DNA from: Niastella soli
GTDB taxonomy: Bacteria; Bacteroidota; Bacteroidia; Chitinophagales; Chitinophagaceae
Length of the DNA stretch: 64,000 nt
Reading direction: 5' to 3'
Assembly: GCF_017742245.1 (NCBI RefSeq)
Contig: NZ_JAGHKO010000001.1
Span: forward strand, 2,757,061-2,821,060
Shown: one piece after another, positions 53,140-61,900 of the stretch
How positions within the stretch are numbered: the first letter of the stretch is position 1
How the letters are laid out: each line of letters starts with the position of its first letter
Translations under genes and position numbers: made by a program
The notes under the pieces: model-generated
Databases searched by the model: none
What the model saw: only the letters and a program-made list of their open reading frames with translations
Told to the model about the DNA's origin: nothing

Positions 53140-54642
53140 ATGCAATTGTTGTTGTTACTGGCCGTGTTTGTCATTGCTACCTGTGGTTTAATATATGAAC
53201 TGGTGGCCGGTACCCTGGCGAGTTACCTCCTGGGTGATTCTGTTACCCAGTTTTCTACCATCATTGGGGTATACCTGTTTTCCATGGGGGTAGGCGCTTT
53301 TCTTTCCCGTTATTTTAATAAGAATCTGTTGCGTTGGTTTATTCAAATAGAATTACTGGTGGGGATGATCGGCGGATTCAGTGCCCCCCTCTTATTTATT
53401 TTATTCCCAATAGCTTCCTCTTTCAGATTGGTATTATATGCCCTGGTGTTTTTTACCGGTACGCTGGTTGGGCTGGAGATACCCTTACTTATGCGCATAC
53501 TGCAGGACAAAGTGGAGTTTAAAGAACTGGTATCGCGGGTATTTACTTTTGATTACATTGGTGCCCTGCTTGCAGCACTCATTTTTCCTTTGTTACTGGT
53601 ACCACAGTTGGGGTTGATCCGCACATCACTGTTTTTCGGCATCTTAAATATAGGCGTGGGATTATTCCTTGCCATACAATTTGGGAAGGAGGTTCGCCGG
53701 GCTGGGGTTATAAAAGGAATGGCCATTTTGTTATTATTAATAGAGCTGGTGGCATTTGTGTTTTCAGAGCGCATCATGAATTATTCCGAAACGCTTACTT
53801 ATAACGATCACGTAATATTTGCTACTTCCTCCCCTTACCAGCGTATTGTACTTACAAAAAACAAACGGGAGATGCGGTTGTTCCTCAATGGCAACCTGCA
53901 GTTCAGCTCGGCAGATGAATATCGCTATCACGAAGCTTTGATACATCCCGGTTTGCAGGCCGTTCAACAACCCCAAAAGGTATTGGTTCTTGGTGGTGGG
54001 GATGGACTGGCCGTTCGGGAGATCTTAAAATATCCTTCCATTACATCAATTACCCTGGTTGATCTTGATAAAAAAATGACGCAATTGTTTTCAACGAACC
54101 ATCTCCTTACCCAATTGAACAAAGGTTCGTTGAATAATGCCAAAGTAAAAGTGTTGAGTGAGGATGCATTTCTCTTTTTGAAAAGCAATACAAACAAGTT
54201 CGATTTTATTGTCATTGACTTTCCTGATCCTTCTAACTTCTCTATCGGTAAATTATACTCCAATTCATTTTACCGGCTGTTATACCAGGCGTTGGCCGAT
54301 GGTGGAGTGGCTGTTATTCAGTCTACTTCACCTTATGTGGCGCCCAAATCATTCTGGTGTATCGATGAAACCATTCGATCCGTTGGGTTTCATACAGCGC
54401 CGTATCATAACCTGGTACCTTCGTTTGGGGAATGGGGCTATATTCTTGCCTTTAAGAATAACTCGTATAAAATACCAGCCAATTACCTGCCCGGATTGAG
54501 GTTCCTGAACCCGGCTACTGCACAACAGATGTTTGTTTTTCCGCAGGATATGCGAACAACACAACCTTTAGCCGTAAATAAATTGAACAACCAGGTACTG
54601 GTGAATTATTTTGAGGAGGAATGGAACGCTTATCTTGAATAA
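53140..54642 (+). CDS. Membrane-fused aminopropyltransferase (SpeE-like)
   Basis: This 500-residue protein has an N-terminal half with about seven membrane segments (through residue ~215) followed by a spermidine synthase domain: LNGNLQFSSADEYRYHEALIH, VLVLGGGDGLAVREILKY with GGGDG at about residue 285, an acidic residue ending LVDLDKK, and VIDFPDPSN with the catalytic Asp pair. Such membrane fusions exist in the SpeE family. It would transfer aminopropyl from decarboxylated SAM to a diamine near the membrane. The acceptor is unknown. It ends 1 nt before the next gene. Confidence 0.88.
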   Translation: MQLLLLLAVFVIATCGLIYELVAGTLASYLLGDSVTQFSTIIGVYLFSMGVGAFLSRYFNKNLLRWFIQIELLVGMIGGFSAPLLFILFPIASSFRLVLYALVFFTGTLVGLEIPLLMRILQDKVEFKELVSRVFTFDYIGALLAALIFPLLLVPQLGLIRTSLFFGILNIGVGLFLAIQFGKEVRRAGVIKGMAILLLLIELVAFVFSERIMNYSETLTYNDHVIFATSSPYQRIVLTKNKREMRLFLNGNLQFSSADEYRYHEALIHPGLQAVQQPQKVLVLGGGDGLAVREILKYPSITSITLVDLDKKMTQLFSTNHLLTQLNKGSLNNAKVKVLSEDAFLFLKSNTNKFDFIVIDFPDPSNFSIGKLYSNSFYRLLYQALADGGVAVIQSTSPYVAPKSFWCIDETIRSVGFHTAPYHNLVPSFGEWGYILAFKNNSYKIPANYLPGLRFLNPATAQQMFVFPQDMRTTQPLAVNKLNNQVLVNYFEEEWNAYLE

Positions 54643-54643
54643 T

Positions 54644-56254
54644 ATGCATCGTCGCCAATTTATACAAAGTTTGTCTACACTCGCAGGTGGCAGTTTACTG
54701 CTGCCGGCTTGTGGGGGACCGTCAACTAAAAAAATCCCGGGTGAAATTGTGGGTGCATCGGCATCAATAGGGCATTTATTGCGCGACGGTGGTTTACAGG
54801 GGCCGGTTGAATTGGCCGGTACCACCGATGTAGTAATTGCGGGTGGCGGTATCAGCGGGTTATCGGCTGGGCGGTGGTTGCAAAAGAATGGGATCAGCGA
54901 TTTTGTGTTGCTCGATCTGGAAAAGCATGCCGGTGGTAATGCTGCCAGTGGTCATAATAATATTTGTGCCTATCCCTGGGGGGCGCATTATATTCCGGTT
55001 CCCAACAACGATCTTACCGAATACCTGGCTTTTTTGCAGGAAAGTAATGTGATCACCGGTTACAATGAACAGGGCTTGCCTGTATACAACGAATATTACA
55101 TTTGTTTTGCACCGGAAGAGCGCCTGTACATCAATGGTACCTGGCAGAATGGGTTGGTACCGCATGCGGGTTTGCCAGTTGAGGAACAGCAACAGTTCAA
55201 ACGTTTTTTTGAACAGATGGAAATCTTCCGGCAGGCAAAAGGAAGTGATGGCAAAGATGCTTTCGCCATTCCGGTTTTACATTCTTCAACCGATATACAA
55301 TACAGGCAGTTGGACCGTATTTCCATGAGAGCCTGGTTACAACAGAACGGCTATACTTCCGGTTACCTGCACTGGTATTGTAATTATTGTACGCGGGATG
55401 ATTTTGGCACCCGGTATGAGGAGGCTTCTGCCTGGGCAGGTATCCATTATTTTGCGGGTCGAAAGGGAAAAGCAGCCAACGCTGAGCATCAGGATGTGCT
55501 CACCTGGCCACAAGGCAATGCCTGGCTGGCGCAACAGTTACAAAAGAACTTTACCAGCCAGGTTAAAGTAAACAGCCTGGTAGTGAATGTAGCAGAAACA
55601 AACACAGGCGTTGACGTAATATACTTCGATGTGAATGCCAAACGGTTGAAAAAAATAGCTGCCCGTAAGTGCATCATTGCAGCACCACAGTTTATAGCCC
55701 AACGGTTGATAAAGAATAATAACAGGCTTGCTGCTATTCATGAACATTTTTCCTATTCACCCTGGATGGTGGCTAACCTTACGGTAGGCCCTTTGCAAGA
55801 GCGGCGGGGTGAAGAATTGTGCTGGGACAATGTTATATATGATAGCGAGTCGCTGGGTTATGTTGAGGCTACTCATCAGTTATTAGAACAGCATATACCG
55901 CAAAAAGTATTAACCTACTATCTGCCATTAACAAAAAGTGATGCAACTACTGAACGTAAAAAGGCACTGGCATTGCAACATGCCGATTGGGTGCAAATGA
56001 TTATAAAGGATCTGCAGAAAGTGCATGGTAATATCCGGGACGCAGTGCAGCACCTCGATGTAATGGTTTGGGGGCATGCCATGATACAGCCAAAATTAAA
56101 TTGTATTCATAACCCGGAACGGCAGCAAGTGGCGCAACCTGTTAACAACAGGATATTTTTTGCACATACCGATCTGGCGGGTATCTCTATTTTTGAAGAA
56201 GGGTTTTACCAGGGTATACAGGCAGCAAAATCCGTTATTCAATCGTTTCAATAA
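54644..56254 (+). CDS. Tat/lipoprotein FAD-dependent oxidoreductase (amine oxidase-like)
   Basis: I chose the ATG at 54644, 1 nt after the previous stop; the longer frame starts TTG inside that gene. The N-terminus has twin Arg (HRRQFIQ), a hydrophobic stretch and a lipobox-like LPAC (Cys23), suggesting export in folded form and lipidation. A Rossmann FAD motif VVIAGGGISGLSAGRWL (about residue 63) and a C-terminal FAHTDLAGISIFEEGFYQG resemble flavin amine oxidases. Its place after SpeE suggests oxidation of a polyamine, but the substrate is not shown. It overlaps the next gene as TAATG. Confidence 0.8.
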   Translation: MHRRQFIQSLSTLAGGSLLLPACGGPSTKKIPGEIVGASASIGHLLRDGGLQGPVELAGTTDVVIAGGGISGLSAGRWLQKNGISDFVLLDLEKHAGGNAASGHNNICAYPWGAHYIPVPNNDLTEYLAFLQESNVITGYNEQGLPVYNEYYICFAPEERLYINGTWQNGLVPHAGLPVEEQQQFKRFFEQMEIFRQAKGSDGKDAFAIPVLHSSTDIQYRQLDRISMRAWLQQNGYTSGYLHWYCNYCTRDDFGTRYEEASAWAGIHYFAGRKGKAANAEHQDVLTWPQGNAWLAQQLQKNFTSQVKVNSLVVNVAETNTGVDVIYFDVNAKRLKKIAARKCIIAAPQFIAQRLIKNNNRLAAIHEHFSYSPWMVANLTVGPLQERRGEELCWDNVIYDSESLGYVEATHQLLEQHIPQKVLTYYLPLTKSDATTERKKALALQHADWVQMIIKDLQKVHGNIRDAVQHLDVMVWGHAMIQPKLNCIHNPERQQVAQPVNNRIFFAHTDLAGISIFEEGFYQGIQAAKSVIQSFQ

Positions 56255-57342
56255 TGCTTAATACAAAGAAACAACAACCCTGGATCTATTCACTGCCGCT
56301 CGACGGCCTGTTTATACTGTTGCCCCCATTTGTTTCTTTATTGATCGTATTTCTGTTGCCTGGTTTGTTTAAAAAAGGACAAGGTATTCCTGTTTTCTGG
56401 TGGATCGTTTTGATCGTATGCATCGATGTCGCTCATGTGTATAGTACCCTTTACCGCACCTATTTTGATAAAGACACGTTTGGAAAGCAAAAGAATATTC
56501 TTATCGGTATTCCTGTTATTGGTTTTATAGTGGGGGTAATGCTATATGCCATCAATGATATGCTTTTCTGGCAGGTGCTGGCTTACCTGGCTGTATTTCA
56601 TTTTGTGCGTCAGCAATATGGGTTCATGCGGATCTACTCCCGTAAGGAAACATTTAATAAATGGTATTACCGTATTGATCAGGTCACTATTTATACCGCC
56701 ACCATATATCCCTTGCTATATTGGCATTTGAACGCGCCACGCAATTTTAACTGGTTTGTTGAGGGCGATTTTGTATACTTCCGGTCACAACCCTTATTGG
56801 TTATTGCCAGTGGGTTGTATGTACTTATAATGGCGGCCTATCTGGTAAAGGAAACGGTATTTATTGTAAAGGAGAAATATGTGAATGTGCCCCGCAATCT
56901 GGTAATTGCCGGTACTTTTTTATCGTGGTATTTTGGCATTGTGTATTATAACGGCGATATGGCCTTCACCCTGCTGAATGTGGTTTCGCATGGTGTACCT
57001 TATATGGCTTTGATATGGGTTTATGGTAAAAAGAAAACCGAATCTGCTGTTGGCGGTGGATACAGTAAGCTGATTGCCAAATTCTTTTCCCGGTATGGAG
57101 TAGTGTTATTCTTATTTAGTATGGTTATACTGGCCTATGTGGAAGAAGGTTTTTGGGATGCATGGATCTGGAAAGAACATAAAACAGCTTTCTCCCTCTT
57201 TTATATCTTTTCTTTTCAGCCATCAAAAGAAGCGCTGGCTTTATTGATACCCTTGCTGGCGCTTCCACAGATCACACATTACCTTATTGATGGATACATC
57301 TGGAAGGTATCGCGCGGTCATATCCCGTATAAACATTCCTGA
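56254..57342 (+). CDS. Multi-pass membrane protein, translationally coupled to flavoprotein
   Basis: This 362-residue protein has about eight or nine hydrophobic segments. I do not recognise a family. Several His-containing motifs sit in or near membrane segments: DVAHVYSTLYRTY, VFHFVRQQYGFMRIY, NVVSHGVPYMALIWVY and LPQITHYLIDGYIW. These might bind a metal or heme, which is inference. The start codon overlaps the previous stop by 1 nt, so translation is probably coupled. It ends 3 nt from the convergent gene, with no terminator between. Confidence 0.75.
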   Translation: MLNTKKQQPWIYSLPLDGLFILLPPFVSLLIVFLLPGLFKKGQGIPVFWWIVLIVCIDVAHVYSTLYRTYFDKDTFGKQKNILIGIPVIGFIVGVMLYAINDMLFWQVLAYLAVFHFVRQQYGFMRIYSRKETFNKWYYRIDQVTIYTATIYPLLYWHLNAPRNFNWFVEGDFVYFRSQPLLVIASGLYVLIMAAYLVKETVFIVKEKYVNVPRNLVIAGTFLSWYFGIVYYNGDMAFTLLNVVSHGVPYMALIWVYGKKKTESAVGGGYSKLIAKFFSRYGVVLFLFSMVILAYVEEGFWDAWIWKEHKTAFSLFYIFSFQPSKEALALLIPLLALPQITHYLIDGYIWKVSRGHIPYKHS

Positions 57343-57345
57343 TCT

Positions 57346-57735
57346 TCAGGACACTTTGGTTCTAACCTTCTTTCTTTGTAAGGGAGAATAGACCAGGTAA
57401 TAATATAACAGGATCAAAATTCCCAGTGAGAACGGAATAATGCAATAAGGTCTTACTTTCTCATCGATATTATAAAACTCAGAGATCATCCACATGGAGT
57501 TGGCCACTATCCACAAGGCGATAGCCAAATTGTGGGTCAGTTCTGCTACGATATGCCGGTTACGCCAGGCTATCCAGATGGCAACGAGGAGGGTAGGGAA
57601 GATCATAATAATACCCAGCGGTTTAAATAACAGGCACCAGCAAAGGTCTTTCACCAGCCAGAATAAGATATGTAAATTCTCGATCTTGCGAAACTTCGCT
57701 GGTATTACGTACAGGTCGTTTGATTCCTCGCCCAC
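57346..57735 (-). CDS. Small membrane protein, about three to four TM segments
   Basis: I do not recognise a family. The 129-residue frame starts with GTG; no in-frame ATG lies upstream. Hydrophobic segments include FWLVKDLCWCLLF, LGIIMIFPTLLVAIWIAW, NLAIALWIVANSMWMI and FSLGILILLYYYLVYSP. It is convergent with the multi-pass gene at 56254. It lies 73 nt from the DAO-family gene on the same strand and may be cotranscribed with it. Confidence 0.65.
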   Translation of the reverse strand: MGEESNDLYVIPAKFRKIENLHILFWLVKDLCWCLLFKPLGIIMIFPTLLVAIWIAWRNRHIVAELTHNLAIALWIVANSMWMISEFYNIDEKVRPYCIIPFSLGILILLYYYLVYSPLQRKKVRTKVS

Positions 57736-57808
57736 TGTTATTGATTTGTGGTTTTTAAAATATATTCAAAACAGGTCACCGGCCTTTAGGCGGCCGGGTA
57801 AATTTAAA

Positions 57809-58864
57809 TTATTTCGATAAAACCCGTTTAAATCGCTGTATATCGGCTTCGGGTTGTAAGGGCGTTTGGTCCGACAGGTATTGCACCAGCTGCGGGGCAA
57901 AAAACGGCGCTAAGGAGCAACCTTTAGTGCCCATACCGTTGAATATGCCAATGGCGGGCTCATTGGGGTGGAACCCGATAAATGGACGTCGTTCAATGGT
58001 GGCCGGTCGAACCGATGCGGTATGTTCCAGTAATCGCACGGGTCGTTTTATCCATTGTTGCAGGGCCGCGAGGGTTTTTTCGCGGAAGTTAGCGGTTGGT
58101 TGATCGCTGGTAAATTCCCATTCATAGGAAGAGCCAACCCAAAAGATATTCTCCTTCCAGGGCACCCAGTTGATCCCTTTTTTAAAGATGTGTTGCGTTG
58201 GCATGTCAGTCGCCTCTACCAGCAACATTTCGCCCTTATTAGGAGCAAAGGGCAGGTTACTAAACCAGGGATTGTTAAAGGAGGCAATGCCATCGCAAAA
58301 AATAATGCGTTGGGCCGTAATGCCTTTATAATGTACAGTGTCTGCAAGGATCTGCAGTTGGGTGTGATCGAATTTCTCCTGCAGCAACCGGTTATCATTT
58401 AACAACAGCTGGCGGTAGGCGGGTAACAATACCGGCAGGTTTACCAGATAGCAGGGTGTAATGGTGCCATAACCAAAATCGTAGTTGAAGTTGTTGGTCC
58501 AGGCGTTGGGATCATTTTGTATAGAAAGGTATTGTGTATCTTCTGCATATCGTTTTTCATAGGCCAGCTTCATTTGCGGCGTAGGAAAAAAATCTACTAT
58601 ATCTTTTTGTTCGATAGCTGTTACTGCCAATTGTTGTCCCAGACTGGTATACTGCTGCCAGGCAAAGGGCATCACGTCATCAATCATCCAGGTTTTTACA
58701 ATTCGCCGCCCGGTAACCGGATTAATAATGCCTGCAGCTACTTTAGATGCCGTGCCAGGGTTGTTGTCATCGATCACCAAAAAAGAATAGCCCGCTTTTT
58801 GCAATTCCCAGCTAAGGAAGGTGCCGCAAATGCCTTGTCCTATAAGTATAAAATCAACATGCAT
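57809..58864 (-). CDS. FAD-dependent oxidoreductase (DAO family)
   Basis: This 351-residue DAO-like protein has the N-terminal FAD-binding motif FILIGQGICGTFLSWELQKAG, then VAAGIINPVTGRR, and the C-terminal NGMGTKGCSLAPFFAPQL, typical of the glycine/D-amino acid oxidase superfamily. SVRPATIERRPFIG also matches the family. The substrate is unknown. A terminator lies between it and the alpha-2-macroglobulin gene upstream, so it is probably a separate unit. Confidence 0.85.
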   Translation of the reverse strand: MHVDFILIGQGICGTFLSWELQKAGYSFLVIDDNNPGTASKVAAGIINPVTGRRIVKTWMIDDVMPFAWQQYTSLGQQLAVTAIEQKDIVDFFPTPQMKLAYEKRYAEDTQYLSIQNDPNAWTNNFNYDFGYGTITPCYLVNLPVLLPAYRQLLLNDNRLLQEKFDHTQLQILADTVHYKGITAQRIIFCDGIASFNNPWFSNLPFAPNKGEMLLVEATDMPTQHIFKKGINWVPWKENIFWVGSSYEWEFTSDQPTANFREKTLAALQQWIKRPVRLLEHTASVRPATIERRPFIGFHPNEPAIGIFNGMGTKGCSLAPFFAPQLVQYLSDQTPLQPEADIQRFKRVLSK

Positions 58865-58876
58865 GGTGCAAAAATA

Positions 58877-58916
58877 AAAAAAGGTGAGCCATTCTTTATG
58901 AGTGGGCTCACCTTTT
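58877..58916 (-). terminator. Terminator after alpha-2-macroglobulin gene
   Basis: AAAAGGTGAGCC pairs with GGCTCACCTTTT (58879-58890 with 58905-58916). On the minus strand a T-rich tail follows. Confidence 0.9.
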
Positions 58917-58938
58917 ATGATCAGGTCATGTATGCAAT

Positions 58939-61900
58939 TTATTCTACATTCACCCGAACGCCTTCGCTATGGCTGGTAAATTCAGGAGCATACATACATT
59001 GAATTGTTGTTATACCATTGCTGAATGTACCGGTATGGGTAACAAACAAGGGGTATTCAAAAACATAAGTGCCTTTGGGAAGCTGGCCAAAAAAGAAATT
59101 GGTGCTGGCATCTTTGGTTGTTTCATAATAACCCAGTCCGCCCTGCCATTTAAACTGGCTGATCACGTTCACTGGTTCCATACAAGCGGCCCGCATATCT
59201 TTCATGTGCACATATTCCATGGCGCGGTCAACCCGCAGTTCAATACGCACTTTCACTTTGTCGCCAACTTTCAGGGTCTGACCCTCGTTCACGGGTTGTA
59301 AAACAGGTCCGTGATCGGTGTTCTTTTCAATGAACAATTTTTTGGTCAATTGTAATGGCGTGGCTGAAGGCGTTATTTTGTCGAGGTTCTCAAAATACTG
59401 CCAGTAAACGGCGCCCCAGGCAGCGGCTTTGTTATCGGCGTTTGTAGATGATACTGTTACCTTGATATTCCCCATCTCTGGTTTTACCTGGCTTTCATCA
59501 AACACCTTTTTAAAATAACCGGTACCGGCTTCCTGTTGCTGGTCTTTACTGAGTACCGCTGTATTACCCAGGTCAATGGTTACATCGGGTGTATTGGTGA
59601 GCAAGTCGCTGCCTTGTAATAGTAAGGCATAGCAGGCATCGGCCGTGGCCCTGGTGGTTCTCCAGTTTTGGGTTTGCTTTTGTTTCAACAGCCATAATTT
59701 CATATCGTTCACAGCTGCCATATCCTTGGTTACTTCACTAAAGGTTTCAATCAGTAATGATTGAATTTCGATAGGTGATTGATACCAGTAATAACCGCCA
59801 GTGAATTCTTTCCAGTACATGCCCATTTCCTCATTGTGAATGGCATTTTCTTTTATTGATTTTACAATGTTGTTAGCGGTTTGTACATCGCCGGTACGGA
59901 ACAACGACAAGGCGATCATGCCCTGCATGTAGCGGCTTTGTTTTACCCAGAATTTTTGTGATTGCTTCCGGAAATAGTTATAGGCTTTGAATACGCCGCC
60001 GGGTACACCTGTTTCAGGGAAAAAGCTGCGCATGTATAAATACTGAATATGCAGCGTGCTGATGTATTCACTATCTTCTTTTCCTTTATTGTGTTTCAGC
60101 ATGTACTCATAATCTTCCTTGATGCGCTCATCCAAATATGGAAGGGCTTTCTTCACCATGTCATCCAGCAGATCGTTGCTGGTGTTCACCTTCAGTTTTT
60201 TGAGATGGCCTACACCAGTCATAATGTACTGGGTCATGTAGCGATCATCGGGGCCGCCTTTGAACCATACAAAACCACCGTTTGAACTTTGCAGTTCATG
60301 TAATTTGGCAATGGCTTTGGTTTCCTCGTTGCTCATCCGCACCAGGTCGAACAGCAGGGCGATATTCTTTTTTTGTTGTGCTTCATTTTTTGCCTGCATT
60401 ACCCAGGGGGTTTCTTCCAACAGCACCGATTTCAGTTCCGCATTTTTTTGCAGGTTGCTCATCAGGGCTGTGGTGTCGGTAGTTTTCCAACGTTCAAAGA
60501 TCTCTTTAACCTTTGGAGATGCATTGGCAATACTGGTAGCCAGCGCATTGGCATAATACCGGTTGAATGTTTGTTCAGCACAATCGTAGGGATATTCCAT
60601 CAAATAAGGCAGTGCCTGTACTGCGTACCAGGCGGGGTTGGTGGTAAACTCTACGGTAAGCGAATGGTTGTTCAGGGTTTCGCTGCTGCCACTTTTCACC
60701 AGCTTGTCAAACGTAAAGCTTTTAGTGCCATTGCCCCGAACGGGCAGCGGGAGGCTTTCTGTAACTAGCATGCGGTTGCTCACTACCGGGAGTGTAGCCT
60801 CTTCGCCATCGCTCATGTTGCCAGCCTGGGCAATAAGGCGATAGGTTACGGGTTTGTTATACTGAAATGGTATCTCAATATTGAAACTTACCGGAACAGA
60901 TTGTTTAGCCGGTACGGTGAAATACTGGTTGGGCATTACATTGTGGAACCAGCCATCAACCGATTGGTTGGTAGTGGCATCGATCAATTGTAATTGTACC
61001 TGACCGGTTATTTCTTTATCAGTAAGGTTGGCAATTTTACCACTGAAGTTCATATGATCTCCTTCGCGCAAAAAGCGGGGCGCATTGGGTTGCACCATCA
61101 GGTCTTTTTGCGTAACAATGGTTTTGGTATCCATACCAAATGCCAGCTCTTTGGTGTGCGCCAGGCTCATCCATTTCCATTGCGTTACCGCTTCAGGCAT
61201 AGTGAAAGAGAATTCAATATTGCCATTGGCATCGGTATGCAGGTCGGGGAAGAAGAACGCTGTTTCGTTGAGGTTGGTGCGAACCTGAACGGTGGCGCCG
61301 GGTGCATTGTTTACTGCGGCCTGATCTTCTACAGGCACCGCGGAAGCTGAATCAAACGATAAATTATTATAGCCAGCCGCCTCGCCTTCAATAATTTTGT
61401 TCTGCTCCACAGGTACTCCAGGTCTGGCTGCGGCCATTTGTGGCGCTGCTGCTATTTTAGCCGATTCTTTCTTCATCCTTACATCGTCACGACTACTCTT
61501 AAATGCAAAAACCAGGTGTTCGGGCAGGTCCATTAACGCATCATAATTTTTGGAAACAAATTCAGCGAGCTGCACAAACTTGTTATTCTCCAATGATTGT
61601 ACCGTTGTAAAACAGGTGTTGCTTTCCCAGCGACGTCCTGAATTATAACTGGCATACAGGGAAGGTTTATCCCAGGCCTGTGGTTTAAACTGGTCAAGCG
61701 AGGCATCGTACATGGCGGTCAGCATTTCAGCGGCTACTTTATCGCCTTTATAACCGCTTATTTTTACTTTCCATTTTTCTTCGCTGCCGGGCAGTGTCTT
61801 ATCGCGGAATGTTTCATATCCAATAGTTAACTCTTTGTTGGTGTAAGGAACAAGGAATGTTTGGTCATCTGAATAAAACCGGTTGTGTTTTACAAAGGCT

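Noticed and set aside
54611-54643. TTG start for the flavoprotein inside the SpeE-like gene
   Set aside because: It would put 11 unlike residues ahead of the twin-Arg signal; the ATG at 54644 places the signal at the N-terminus.
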